The notes beneath the pieces were generated by a model, which was not told the origin of the DNA, searched no databases, and saw only the letters and a list, made by a program, of their open reading frames with translations. From the NCBI GenBank assembly GCA_019638385.1, contig JAHBTW010000001.1:620001-684000 (forward strand): a DNA stretch of 64,000 nucleotides, written 5' to 3'. The position numbers and the translations under genes were made by a program. Origin of the DNA: Saprospiraceae bacterium (GTDB taxonomy: Bacteria > Bacteroidota > Bacteroidia > Chitinophagales > Saprospiraceae). Positions 25,967-38,611 of the stretch are shown one piece after another (the first letter of the stretch is position 1; the number at the start of each line of letters is the position of its first letter).

Positions 25967-27526
25967 ATGCGCTATATATACTACTTCCTGCTGCTCGCAT
26001 TGCCTTATACGCTTGCAAGCCAAACCACATTCAACCTACGCTACCATTTTGACACGCCTGCCTGCTACCTTACCAGCATAGTGGCCACTGACAGTTGCTA
26101 TTATGCCATTGGAATCTATGCCGACACATTCCCGTGGATACAGGTGGGCAGTATTTTTACAAAAGTTAATCTGGACGGCACGCCCGTGTTTACGCGAAAA
26201 TTGATTGATCCCTACAAGAGTTTTGAAACTCGACTCAAAACACTCACGCCTCTTGAAGACGGCACATTCGTTACAGTGGCTTACTCTTACGATCCTTATT
26301 TGAAAGGTATGCTAATGAAGTACGACGACAAGGGTGATACGTTGTGGACGAGGGAGTATCTCAACCCATTTTACCCCACTCAAACATTCATTGTCCCGAT
26401 AACCATGGTGCAGACAGAAGATGAAGGATTTGGAATTGCCTGTTGGGTACAAAAAACGGGGAACAGTGGAGACATCTACTTAATAAAAACCGACAGTATA
26501 GGTGAGATAGAATGGGGTTCCGTTTACGGCAACACACAATGGGACCGGCCTTACTCCCTTGTATTGACCCCGGAGGGTAAGATGATTCTCGGCGCAGCAC
26601 GTTCCAATGTACATGTGGCTTGGCAAAACTACACCTGGCAAAACCACATATTCCAAGTGGACGAGACGGGAGCCGTAGAATGGACCTACCTCTCGCCCAA
26701 TTCCACCGGTCTGCTCGGTGGCGCTGCCGACATGGTGCTGCTTGACGACGGCAGCCTCATTGTGGCTTCGCGTGTGGGGCAGGAGTATTACTTTCCGGCA
26801 TCGTCTCAGGTTCGTTTCGACAAATACATCTTCAAACTCAATCCCATGCGGGAGATTGAGTGGGAGCTTACTTTCCCACAGCCTACGCCAACAATGGACT
26901 TGGCACGCCTCACAAATATCATAGCTACATCAGATGGTAGCGGGTTTGTGGCAGCAGGTATGCATGCTCAGGATTTCCCATCTCAAAATGCGTTCTCTCT
27001 AAAAGGCTGGCTTGGCAAAGTCTCCCCCTCCGGCGACAGCCTTTGGACCCGGCAATACGTTGGCATAGATCAACTCAATAACCGCCACACCATCTACGAC
27101 CTCAAGGAAACCCCCGACGGCGGTTTCATCCTCTGCGGGGAATCGCGCAACCCCAACACCCTCGCCCCCGGCGAGATCGCACAGCAAGCCTGGCTGCTCA
27201 AATTGGACCAATACGGCTGCTTGGTGCCGGGCTGCCACATCACTACCTCGGCAGCGGAGCCGGAGCCGGAGCGCCTGCATCTGGCCCTGTACCCCAACCC
27301 TGCGGCGGAGTATCTCAACTTTTACCTGCGCGCGCCGGCGGGCGTGGGCAGCGAGGTGTCGTTTCGCATCTTCGATGCGGGCGGTCGCCTGCTGCGGGAG
27401 TTCCCTCATGCCTCGCCCGATGCCACTTATGTGGTGTCGGTGTGGGACTGGCCGGCGGGCTTGTATGTATTGCAGTGTGTGAGCGGCGGGCAGGTGCTGG
27501 CGGTGGAGAAATTTTTGAAGCAGTAG
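25967..27526 (+). CDS. Secreted repeat protein with type IX (type A) sorting domain
   Basis: 519 residues from ATG 25967 (signal peptide MRYIYYFLLLALPYTLASQ); the longer frame begins with a hydrophilic stretch and is less likely. The body is built of repeated strands like those of delta-60 or beta-propeller proteins: DGTFVTVAYSYDPYLKGMLM, EDEGFGIACWVQKTGNSGDI, EGKMILGAARSNVHVAWQN, DGSGFVAAGMHAQDF, DGGFILCGESRNPNT. The last ~80 residues are a type A sorting domain (ALYPNPAAEYLNFYLRAP to GQVLAVEKFLKQ), so it is exported by the Por/type IX system to the cell surface. Base composition changes sharply within the gene: AT-rich in the first two thirds, very GC-rich from about 27.07 kb. Confidence 0.85.
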   Translation: MRYIYYFLLLALPYTLASQTTFNLRYHFDTPACYLTSIVATDSCYYAIGIYADTFPWIQVGSIFTKVNLDGTPVFTRKLIDPYKSFETRLKTLTPLEDGTFVTVAYSYDPYLKGMLMKYDDKGDTLWTREYLNPFYPTQTFIVPITMVQTEDEGFGIACWVQKTGNSGDIYLIKTDSIGEIEWGSVYGNTQWDRPYSLVLTPEGKMILGAARSNVHVAWQNYTWQNHIFQVDETGAVEWTYLSPNSTGLLGGAADMVLLDDGSLIVASRVGQEYYFPASSQVRFDKYIFKLNPMREIEWELTFPQPTPTMDLARLTNIIATSDGSGFVAAGMHAQDFPSQNAFSLKGWLGKVSPSGDSLWTRQYVGIDQLNNRHTIYDLKETPDGGFILCGESRNPNTLAPGEIAQQAWLLKLDQYGCLVPGCHITTSAAEPEPERLHLALYPNPAAEYLNFYLRAPAGVGSEVSFRIFDAGGRLLREFPHASPDATYVVSVWDWPAGLYVLQCVSGGQVLAVEKFLKQ

Positions 27527-27835
27527 ACTTGTGAGTGGGCGATCACTTCGAGTGATCTCCTCACTTTTCCCGGAAGCAGGCCCGGCGCTAAGTCAGGAGA
27601 TCACCTTGAAGTGATCGCCTGACCGCGCAGCACAGCATCTGTGAAATCCTGTTCATCTGTGGACAAAAAACACCTCGACTCAGCTCGGTGGCACCTCGAC
27701 TTACTTCGACTGTGCTCAGAACAAGTCGCTCGGTGCGCTGGTAAATCTGATATTTATCAATTCCAACATTGATGAAAATCATAGACCCGCCTTGCGTGCC
27801 GGGCCTACCTTGCACTGCATAAAAAGTCAGGGAAT
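27527..27835. repeat. 309-base intergenic region made of three dispersed repeat types
   Basis: There is no gene here. 27539-27562 and 27595-27620 are inverted copies of a GATCACTTC..GTGATCTCCT element, each itself near-palindromic. 27637-27670 is an ATCTGTGAAATCCTG, TTCATCTGTGGACAAA stretch of the kind scattered between genes in many Bacteroidota. 27671-27740 is the CACCTCGACT / GCTCGGTG family also found at 6717-6748 and 43053-43113. The last ~95 bases before the GltD-like gene presumably hold its promoter; a partial TACCTTG at about 27809 is the only hint. Confidence 0.7.
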
Positions 27836-29491
27836 ATGAAGGATGCAAAACCGGATCTCACCGCGCCCGTTGATCTCGGCAGTCACAGCAAAGGCACCGG
27901 CCCGGTGCGCAGCCGGCGCCCCGAATACATTGATTTTCTGCCGCCTTGCAACCACGCCTGTCCGGCCGGCGAAAACATTCAGGAATGGCTGGCTTTGTCA
28001 CAGGCCGGTAAGCACTACGAAGCCTGGCAATCGCTGATCGAAAACAATCCCATGCCTGCTATACATGGGCGGGTGTGTTACCACCCCTGCGAGGACAGTT
28101 GCAACCGCAACTTTTTAGACGCCACTGTAAGCATACATGCCGTGGAGCGCTTTCTCGGCGATACGGCCATTGAGCAGGGCTGGAAACCGGAATTCGAACC
28201 GAGGCCCGGCGGCAAAAGGGTACTCGTCATCGGCGCAGGACCGAGCGGTTTGTCGGCGGCGTATCAACTCGTTCGCCTGGGGCATGAGGTGGAAATATAT
28301 GAAGCCGGCCCGTTGCCCGGCGGTATGATGCACTTCGGTATTCCGGCTTACCGGCTGCCCCGCAACATCCTTATGGCCGAGATTCGCCGCATCGAAGAGA
28401 TGGGTGTGAAAATCAAACTCAATTATAAGGTAGAGGACGTTTTGGCCGAAAAAACCGCCGGCAATTTCGACGCCGTGTTCATCGCCGTAGGCGCACACAT
28501 TGGCAAAAAGACCGCCATCCCCGCCCGCGAGGCCGGCAAGATACTCGATGCGGTTTCTTTTCTCCGTGATGTTGAATTGGGGCTGGCGCCCAAAATCGGT
28601 CGCCGTGTAGCCATTTACGGCGGCGGCAACACCGCTATGGACGCCGCGCGCACCGCCAAACGCCTCGGCGCCGAGGAGGCCCTCATCGTGTATCGCCGCG
28701 ACCGCGAGCACATGCCTGCCCACGATTTTGAAGCCGACGAAGCATTGCGCGAAGGCGTAAAAATCCACTGGTTGCGCACCATCAAAGATATTGATCAAAC
28801 CACCTTCACCGTAGAGGTGATGCGGGTGGAAAACGGTCGCCCCGTGCCCACGGGCGAATTTGAAACACTGGAAGCCGACGCGCTCATCCTCGCGCTCGGC
28901 CAGGATACTGATACTTCTTTTTTGCGCGCAATGCCGGGTATCGCTTTTAAAGACGACGGCACGGTCATTGTCGGCGCCGATATGATGACCGGACACGACG
29001 GCATCTTCGCCGGCGGCGATATGGTGCCGAGCGACCGCACCGTTACCGTCGCCGTAGGGCACGGCAAAAAAGCCGCCCGCTATATTGACGGTTTCCTGCG
29101 TCGGCGGCCTTATTCGCCCATGCCCCAACATCCGGTGGTGGGCTTCGAGCGCCTGCACGTTTGGTATAAAACCCATGCGCCGAAACAGGAACAGCCGCAC
29201 CTCCCGGATGAAACGGCAGCCAAGACATTTGACGAAATTGTGGCCGGACTGAGCGAAACCGAGGCCCGGTATGAGGCGCAGCGGTGCCTGAGTTGCGGCA
29301 ATTGCTTCGAGTGCGACGGCTGCTTCGGCGCTTGCCCGGAAGATGCGATTATCAAATTGGGGCCGGGCAATCGCTATCGTTTCAATTACGACCTGTGTAC
29401 CGGCTGTGCCGTTTGTTACGAACAGTGCCCCTGCCACGCCATTGAAATGACTGCGGAGCCTGTAGCGATGAGCTACGAACAGTTAGTTTAA
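27836..29491 (+). CDS. GltD-like NAD(P)H:ferredoxin-type flavoprotein with C-terminal 4Fe-4S ferredoxin domain
   Basis: 551 residues. N-terminal Fe-S region: CNHACPAGENIQEWL and CEDSCNRNFLDATVSIHAVE. The FAD site is VIGAGPSGLSAAYQLVRLGH with LPGGMMHFGIPAYRLP, and the NAD(P) site is AIYGGGNTAMDAARTAKRLG. Closing flavin motif: GIFAGGDMV. The C-terminus has two ferredoxin-like cysteine groups (CLSCGNCFECDGCFGACPED and CTGCAVCYEQCPCHAIEM). Glutamate synthase small subunits share this core, but no GltB is present. The gene sits 40 bases ahead of nifJ, so I infer that it links NAD(P)H to that enzyme. Confidence 0.88.
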   Translation: MKDAKPDLTAPVDLGSHSKGTGPVRSRRPEYIDFLPPCNHACPAGENIQEWLALSQAGKHYEAWQSLIENNPMPAIHGRVCYHPCEDSCNRNFLDATVSIHAVERFLGDTAIEQGWKPEFEPRPGGKRVLVIGAGPSGLSAAYQLVRLGHEVEIYEAGPLPGGMMHFGIPAYRLPRNILMAEIRRIEEMGVKIKLNYKVEDVLAEKTAGNFDAVFIAVGAHIGKKTAIPAREAGKILDAVSFLRDVELGLAPKIGRRVAIYGGGNTAMDAARTAKRLGAEEALIVYRRDREHMPAHDFEADEALREGVKIHWLRTIKDIDQTTFTVEVMRVENGRPVPTGEFETLEADALILALGQDTDTSFLRAMPGIAFKDDGTVIVGADMMTGHDGIFAGGDMVPSDRTVTVAVGHGKKAARYIDGFLRRRPYSPMPQHPVVGFERLHVWYKTHAPKQEQPHLPDETAAKTFDEIVAGLSETEARYEAQRCLSCGNCFECDGCFGACPEDAIIKLGPGNRYRFNYDLCTGCAVCYEQCPCHAIEMTAEPVAMSYEQLV

Positions 29492-29531
29492 CCCGTGACT
29501 CGAAGCTTTCAGTGTATTAATACGCAAAACC

Positions 29532-33107
<3,576 letters not shown>

Positions 33108-33117
33108 TACAACTACC

Positions 33118-33147
33118 TTGGTCGCAACGGCGAAGAGCGTACCTTTG
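33118..33147 (+). promoter_or_regulatory. Promoter of prmA (TTG-19-TACCTTTG)
   Basis: TTG at 33118-33120, exactly 19 bases, then TACCTTTG at 33140-33147 followed by CGTC, 19 bases before the ATG. It is one of the two best matches to the Bacteroidota consensus in the window. Confidence 0.65.
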
Positions 33148-33166
33148 CGTCAAATCAACAACGCTC

Positions 33167-33988
33167 ATGCAATACTTTCGATATCAGTTTACGACCCCGG
33201 CGGAATGGCGGGATGTGCTACTGGCATATCTCGGTGAGATGGCCTTTGAGGTATTTGAAGAAACAGAAAACGGATTAGACGCTTACCTGCCCGAAAGCGC
33301 TGCCGGTCCTGAACTGGACGAGGCAGTGGAGGCCCTCCGATCTCAGTTGGAAATAGATTGGCAAAAAGAACTGGTACCCTACCAAAACTGGAACGAGGTG
33401 TGGGAGAGCAATTTCCAGCCGGTGCTGGTGGATGATTTTTGCGGCGTGCGCGCCGAATTCCACGAGCCGCTTTCGGGGGTGCAAAACGAATTGGTCATTC
33501 AGCCGCGCATGGCCTTCGGCACGGGGCACCACGCCACTACGGAAATGATGATGCGCAGCATGCGCGATTTGGATTTTGTCGGGAAAAGAGTACTGGATTT
33601 CGGCTGCGGCACGGGTATTCTGGCTATTCTCGCCGGAAAATTGGGCGCTGCCGTAATAGATGCAGTGGACATAGAGGAGGAGGCTTGCACCAACAGCAGC
33701 TACAATGCCGAACTCAACGGGACGCCTCACATCCGGGTATTCTGCGGCGATCTGGATGCCGTGCCCTTTGCCCGATACGATATTTTGTTGGCCAACATCA
33801 ACCGCAATGTGCTGCTCGATACTATGCAGGCCATGAGCGCCCGCCTCGATCCCGCCGGAACGCTTTTGCTCTCCGGCATCCTCATACAGGACATACCGCT
33901 CATCAGCGCGGCTGCCGCCGAACAGGGCCTGAGCGTCGTGCGCCAATTAGAGCAGGGCGACTGGGCCTGCCTCACGCTGCGTCGCTGA
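33167..33988 (+). CDS. prmA: Ribosomal protein L11 methyltransferase
   Basis: 273 residues. N-terminal substrate-recognition domain (1-95), then QPRMAFGTGHHATTEMMMR and VLDFGCGTGILAILAGKLGA (SAM site), DAVDIEEEACTNSSYNAELN and DILLANINRNVLLDTM, which is the NIxxxxL catalytic-region motif of PrmA. It trimethylates lysines and the N-terminus of ribosomal protein L11. It has its own promoter. Confidence 0.95.
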   Translation: MQYFRYQFTTPAEWRDVLLAYLGEMAFEVFEETENGLDAYLPESAAGPELDEAVEALRSQLEIDWQKELVPYQNWNEVWESNFQPVLVDDFCGVRAEFHEPLSGVQNELVIQPRMAFGTGHHATTEMMMRSMRDLDFVGKRVLDFGCGTGILAILAGKLGAAVIDAVDIEEEACTNSSYNAELNGTPHIRVFCGDLDAVPFARYDILLANINRNVLLDTMQAMSARLDPAGTLLLSGILIQDIPLISAAAAEQGLSVVRQLEQGDWACLTLRR

Positions 33989-34064
33989 GTGGGAGCCGGA
34001 AATAAAACCTTCCAACCTTCGTTTTTAGAGGGCTTTTTCAACCATATTTCAACCGTCACTTTAC

Positions 34065-37000
34065 ATGAATCGCATTTGCATCATCCTGTTTTTCCTTTCC
34101 GTTTTCCTTCCCGCCGGCCTGTACGCTCAACGATTGGAAAAGTTCTCCGACAATCAGGGCGAGTTTTTGGCCCAAATGAAAACCTTCCTGACGGACGGCA
34201 AACAAACGGCTATGGAGGAGGTTTTCAAAACCTTTGAAAAGGCGTTTTCCGCGGGCGCGTTTCCGCAGGAAGAATTTGACCAGGTGCTCCTCACATCCAA
34301 CACCATGTTGTCGCAGCGCCTTGGCGCCTCGCCGTACTTCAAATCCTATATAGAGGCGCTGCTCGCGGTAAAAAAAGCCGAGGACCCGGCGCAGCGCTTT
34401 CGCGACATGCACCGCGTATTGGATGCCATGCTGGCCGAGCCGGACCGGAAGGTCAACGATTTATTGGGATTTATGGACTTTGTGGTTCCGTTTTTTGAAA
34501 AACGGGCCTTGCGCTTTTCTGAACTCGGCACTTCCTGGTATGCGCTCACCGACAGCTACCGGTTCCGCTACGAGGAGAAGCAGCCTTCCGTCATCATTGA
34601 AAAATCGGACATCATGGCGGCTCGGCGGGAGGATTCTATCTTTATTTTCGGCACTTCGGGTGTGCTGTTTCCTTTAGAAAACCGCTGGAAAGGCAAGGGC
34701 GGAAAAGTGACCTGGGAGCGGCGCGGCCTGGGCGCCGATGTGTATGTGGAATTGGATGCCTACGAATTAGAGGTGAACAAAGGAATTTACGAGGTGCCGA
34801 AAGTGAAATTTCACTATCCGCTCTTTTTTGGAAACCAGCCGGTAGAGGGCGCGTTTAGTGACAAGCTCATTGCCTCCGACGACGCGACGGTAGACTCGTA
34901 TCCCCGCTTTGAGTCGGCGCAGCCGGTGAAACAACTCGGCAACCTCGGTACAGGGCTCTCGTATTCGGGTGGGTTTCGCCTCAACGGCACAACGGTATAT
35001 GGTTTCGGCAACCGCGACAACCGGGCTGTTATTCAGGTTTTTAACGCCGAAAAACAACTGCTCTACCGCGGCGATTCCGAACTCTTTACCATCCGCCGGG
35101 AAGAACTGATTACCGGGGAGCGCGTCAACTCGGCCATATACATGGGCAAAGACTCCATTTATCACCCTTCCGTAAACCTTCGGTACAACATACCCACCCG
35201 TCAACTACAACTCACCCGCGGGCAGCGCGGCAGCGACCGAAACCCCTTCTTCAGTTCACAGCACAACGTCAACATAGACGTGGATAAACTCAGCGCTTAC
35301 TTCGAGCGCGACTCGGTTTATCTCGGTGAAAAAAACATTGCCAATACCTTCAAACGCGATGTGTTTTTTGAATCCCTTCATTATTTCAAAAAATCGGACT
35401 ACCAGCGAATCCAAAGCATCGCGCCGAGGCACCCGCTGGCCGTGATGAAAACCTTAGTGGAGTCGCAGGGAAAACGCACTTTGGACGCCGGGACGCTGGC
35501 CTCCAACATGGATACAAAATTTAAGGTGGACAACATTCAAACCTTATTATACGACCTTGTTGCACAGGGTTTTGTCAACTATGACGGCGATCGGCAGTTG
35601 GTAGAGATTAAAGACAAAGTACTCCATTACGTCAATGCCGACCTGGGCCGGTCTGATTACGATCTGCTCAAAATTCAGTCGAAATACGAGGAAGGACCTA
35701 ATGCGGCGCTCAATCTCCGCAACGGCGCCATGACCCTGCGGGGGGTGGAAAAAATAGAATTCAGCAGCCGGCAAAAAGTGGCCCTCAAACCCGACAGCAG
35801 TCAGGTGATTCTGCGCAACGACCGCAACCTTGATTTCGACGGGCGGCTCTTTGCGGGATATACCGTTCTGGAGGGTAAAAAATTTAGATTTGATTACAAA
35901 AAATTCATGGTCGCGCTCGACTCGGTGCGCTACTTCGACCTGTTCATTCCTACCGGTGAATTGGACGAAAACCGCAACCCCGTTGCGTTAGGCATCGAAT
36001 CGCGCATCGAGCACCTCACCGGCGCTTTGCTCATAGATGCGCCGGGCAATAAATCGGGGAAAGACAACATCGTTATATTTCCTTCTTTGGAAAGCAAAGA
36101 CAAATCGTATGTGTTTTACGATTGGCCTGAAACGCAGGACACCGCCTATCTGCGCGACTCTTTTTATTTTGAACTGGCGCCGTTCAGCTTGCAGCATCTG
36201 GATGCGCTGGCTGCCAAAGATGTGCAGTTTAAAGGCCGCCTCGTTTCTTATGACATTTTTCCGGCTATAGCCGAAACCATTTATTTGCAAGAGGATCGTT
36301 CGCTGGGCTTCATCGGCGCTACGCCCGAAAAGGGTCTGCCGGCCTACCGGGGCAAGGGCAAATACACCGGCTCAGTGGAACTGAGCAATAAGGGCCTGCT
36401 CGGCAAAGGCGCATTGGCCTACCTCGGCGCGGCGGTGAATGCCAAGGATATTGTTTTTAAACCTTTTGAAATGAATGCCAAAGCCGACCGTTTCGACCTG
36501 GAGGAAGAGCGCAACGCGGCGGTGAAAACCCCTCAGGTACGCGGCGAAAAGGTGGCCATTTTGTGGCGCCCTTATCGCGACAGTATGTATATCACTTCCG
36601 AAACTGCGCCGTTTGCGTTGTTTAAGTCTGATAAATACCAACTCACCGGCACCTTAATACTCACACCCGGCGGTCTGAAAGGAGACGGCACACTGGATTG
36701 GGACAAAGCCGGTCTGGCATCCAAATTGATTTCTTTCGGCGCGTATTCTGCTACCGCTGACACGTCCAATATCAGCATCCGCGCTGTGGGTGCTGAAGGG
36801 GTGGCCATTCGCACCAAGAATATAAACAGCGATATAGATTTTGATAAAAGAGTCGGCAAATTCAAAGCCAATACGCCCGGAGAATGGACCGACTTCCCCT
36901 ACAATCAATTTCAAACTTCGCTCAATGAATATACCTGGGACATGGACGCGCAAACCATCCGATTTCAGTCGAAACAAGGGGTGCGCGGCCAATTCCGCTC

Positions 37001-38609
37001 TATTCATCCCGAACAGGACAGCCTGTTTTTTGAAGGAGAAACGGCCTATTACGACCTGCCGACGAGCGAATTGCGCATCGGCGGGGTACAGCACATCGTA
37101 GCGGCGGATGCCTTCGTTTACCCCGATTCGGGTACAGTATCGGTGCAAGCCGGAGGGGTGATGCGCCAATTGGAAAACGCCCGTATCATAGCTGATACCT
37201 CCAATCGCAACCACGTCATAAATCGCGCTACAGTGAACATTCGCGGAAAGCGCTATTATCAGGCGGAGGGATATTACGAATACAACATCGGCGCAAGAGA
37301 GCAGGAAATTCACTTCCAAAATATCGTAGGGCAGCCGGTAGGGAAGGGGCGCCAATCGGAGAAGCGCGCCGTGACCCGCGCCACCGGCGAGGTAAGCCCC
37401 GACGTCAATTTTTTTATTGACCACAAAACTGCTTTTAAAGGAACCATCAGCCTGAACGCTGAATCGAAGAATTTGAAATTTGACGGTTTTGCTCGCTTAG
37501 AGGCTGAAAAACTGCCCAATCCGGAGTGGTTTTCGGTGAGCAGCGAGGCCGACAAGAACGATTTGGTCATTCGTTACGACGTACCCAAAAATGAAAACGG
37601 CGATCCCTTGCGCACCGGACTTTTTCTCGGCAAAGAGTCGGCACAAGTGTATCCTCGCGCCATGCAGCCGCTGCACTTCCGCAAAGACCGCGACATATTT
37701 CCCGCTGCCGGATTTTTCCGCTACAACAAAGCGAAGGATGAGTTCATTTTCGGCGATTCCACCCGCGTGATCGGTAAAGGTGACCGGGGCAATCTGTTTG
37801 TTTTTAAAAATGCAGACGGCAGTGTAGAAGCCGACGGGCGCTTCAACATCGGCACGGCTCTTAAGTATATCAAAGTGGACGCCGCCGGATTTGCCCGTAC
37901 CAAGTTTCCACCCCCGACCGTTGCGGAGACTATGATGGACGACGAACCGGGGCCCGCCGCCGCTGCTATGGAGGAAAACCCGCTTCGGGCAGAATTGATG
38001 ACCGGCATCCAATTGGTGGTGCCCGACAATCTGACCAAAATCATGGTGAACGATTTCCGCGCTTCCACGTTTGATGCATCATCCATCGTGTATTTGACCG
38101 ATTTGGATTATTATCGCCGGGCAGCCGCGCAGTTGTTTCCCGACGAAAAAGACATGCGGGATGCGATCAGCGGCCTGACGTCCGGGTATTTGGATGTGCC
38201 GAAGCGCTACAACCCTTACACCTTCCTGTTCAGTCGCCTAAAGTTAAAATGGGATGCTGAATACCAATCCTTTATCGGTACGGAGCAGAACGTGGGGCTG
38301 GTGTCCATTGCCGGCGAAAGCATCAATAAAGTGGTGACGGGCTATATTGAGTTCAAAATGCCTTCCAACGACGACGACCGCCTGTACATTTATCTCAAAT
38401 CGTCCTCAGAACAGTTTTACTTCTTCGGTTTCAAACAAGGCATTCTCAATGTGACCTCCAACAATCCCGCCTTCATGGGCGCTTTGGAAGCGATGAAGGC
38501 CAAAGACAAAATCATCAAGATGCCCGACGGCGAAACGTACGAGATTCAGCCCCTGGAAGAAAGCGAGGCGCAGCGTTTTGTGCGGCGTATTCAGGCTGCA
38601 AAAAAATAG
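34065..38609 (+). CDS. Very large exported protein of unknown function
   Basis: 1514 residues with a clear signal peptide (MNRICIILFFLSVFLPAGLYAQ). I do not recognise a named family. Residues 23-150 are helical. The rest is rich in beta strand, with recurring short units such as IVFPSLESKDKSYVFYDW, LSNKGLLGKGALAYLGAAVN, DSLFFEGETAYYDLPTSELR and HIVAADAFVYPDSGTVSVQA, reminiscent of OstA/LptA-type beta-jellyroll repeats (low confidence). No type IX sorting domain is present, so it may stay in the periplasm or outer membrane. It ends 2 bases before cutC, so the two are probably co-transcribed. Confidence 0.8.
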   Translation: MNRICIILFFLSVFLPAGLYAQRLEKFSDNQGEFLAQMKTFLTDGKQTAMEEVFKTFEKAFSAGAFPQEEFDQVLLTSNTMLSQRLGASPYFKSYIEALLAVKKAEDPAQRFRDMHRVLDAMLAEPDRKVNDLLGFMDFVVPFFEKRALRFSELGTSWYALTDSYRFRYEEKQPSVIIEKSDIMAARREDSIFIFGTSGVLFPLENRWKGKGGKVTWERRGLGADVYVELDAYELEVNKGIYEVPKVKFHYPLFFGNQPVEGAFSDKLIASDDATVDSYPRFESAQPVKQLGNLGTGLSYSGGFRLNGTTVYGFGNRDNRAVIQVFNAEKQLLYRGDSELFTIRREELITGERVNSAIYMGKDSIYHPSVNLRYNIPTRQLQLTRGQRGSDRNPFFSSQHNVNIDVDKLSAYFERDSVYLGEKNIANTFKRDVFFESLHYFKKSDYQRIQSIAPRHPLAVMKTLVESQGKRTLDAGTLASNMDTKFKVDNIQTLLYDLVAQGFVNYDGDRQLVEIKDKVLHYVNADLGRSDYDLLKIQSKYEEGPNAALNLRNGAMTLRGVEKIEFSSRQKVALKPDSSQVILRNDRNLDFDGRLFAGYTVLEGKKFRFDYKKFMVALDSVRYFDLFIPTGELDENRNPVALGIESRIEHLTGALLIDAPGNKSGKDNIVIFPSLESKDKSYVFYDWPETQDTAYLRDSFYFELAPFSLQHLDALAAKDVQFKGRLVSYDIFPAIAETIYLQEDRSLGFIGATPEKGLPAYRGKGKYTGSVELSNKGLLGKGALAYLGAAVNAKDIVFKPFEMNAKADRFDLEEERNAAVKTPQVRGEKVAILWRPYRDSMYITSETAPFALFKSDKYQLTGTLILTPGGLKGDGTLDWDKAGLASKLISFGAYSATADTSNISIRAVGAEGVAIRTKNINSDIDFDKRVGKFKANTPGEWTDFPYNQFQTSLNEYTWDMDAQTIRFQSKQGVRGQFRSIHPEQDSLFFEGETAYYDLPTSELRIGGVQHIVAADAFVYPDSGTVSVQAGGVMRQLENARIIADTSNRNHVINRATVNIRGKRYYQAEGYYEYNIGAREQEIHFQNIVGQPVGKGRQSEKRAVTRATGEVSPDVNFFIDHKTAFKGTISLNAESKNLKFDGFARLEAEKLPNPEWFSVSSEADKNDLVIRYDVPKNENGDPLRTGLFLGKESAQVYPRAMQPLHFRKDRDIFPAAGFFRYNKAKDEFIFGDSTRVIGKGDRGNLFVFKNADGSVEADGRFNIGTALKYIKVDAAGFARTKFPPPTVAETMMDDEPGPAAAAMEENPLRAELMTGIQLVVPDNLTKIMVNDFRASTFDASSIVYLTDLDYYRRAAAQLFPDEKDMRDAISGLTSGYLDVPKRYNPYTFLFSRLKLKWDAEYQSFIGTEQNVGLVSIAGESINKVVTGYIEFKMPSNDDDRLYIYLKSSSEQFYFFGFKQGILNVTSNNPAFMGALEAMKAKDKIIKMPDGETYEIQPLEESEAQRFVRRIQAAKK

Positions 38610-38611
38610 AC

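Noticed and set aside
28115..29437. A 440-codon open frame on the minus strand.
   Set aside because: It is the shadow of the GltD-like gene on the plus strand, whose FAD, NAD(P) and Fe-S motifs are all intact.
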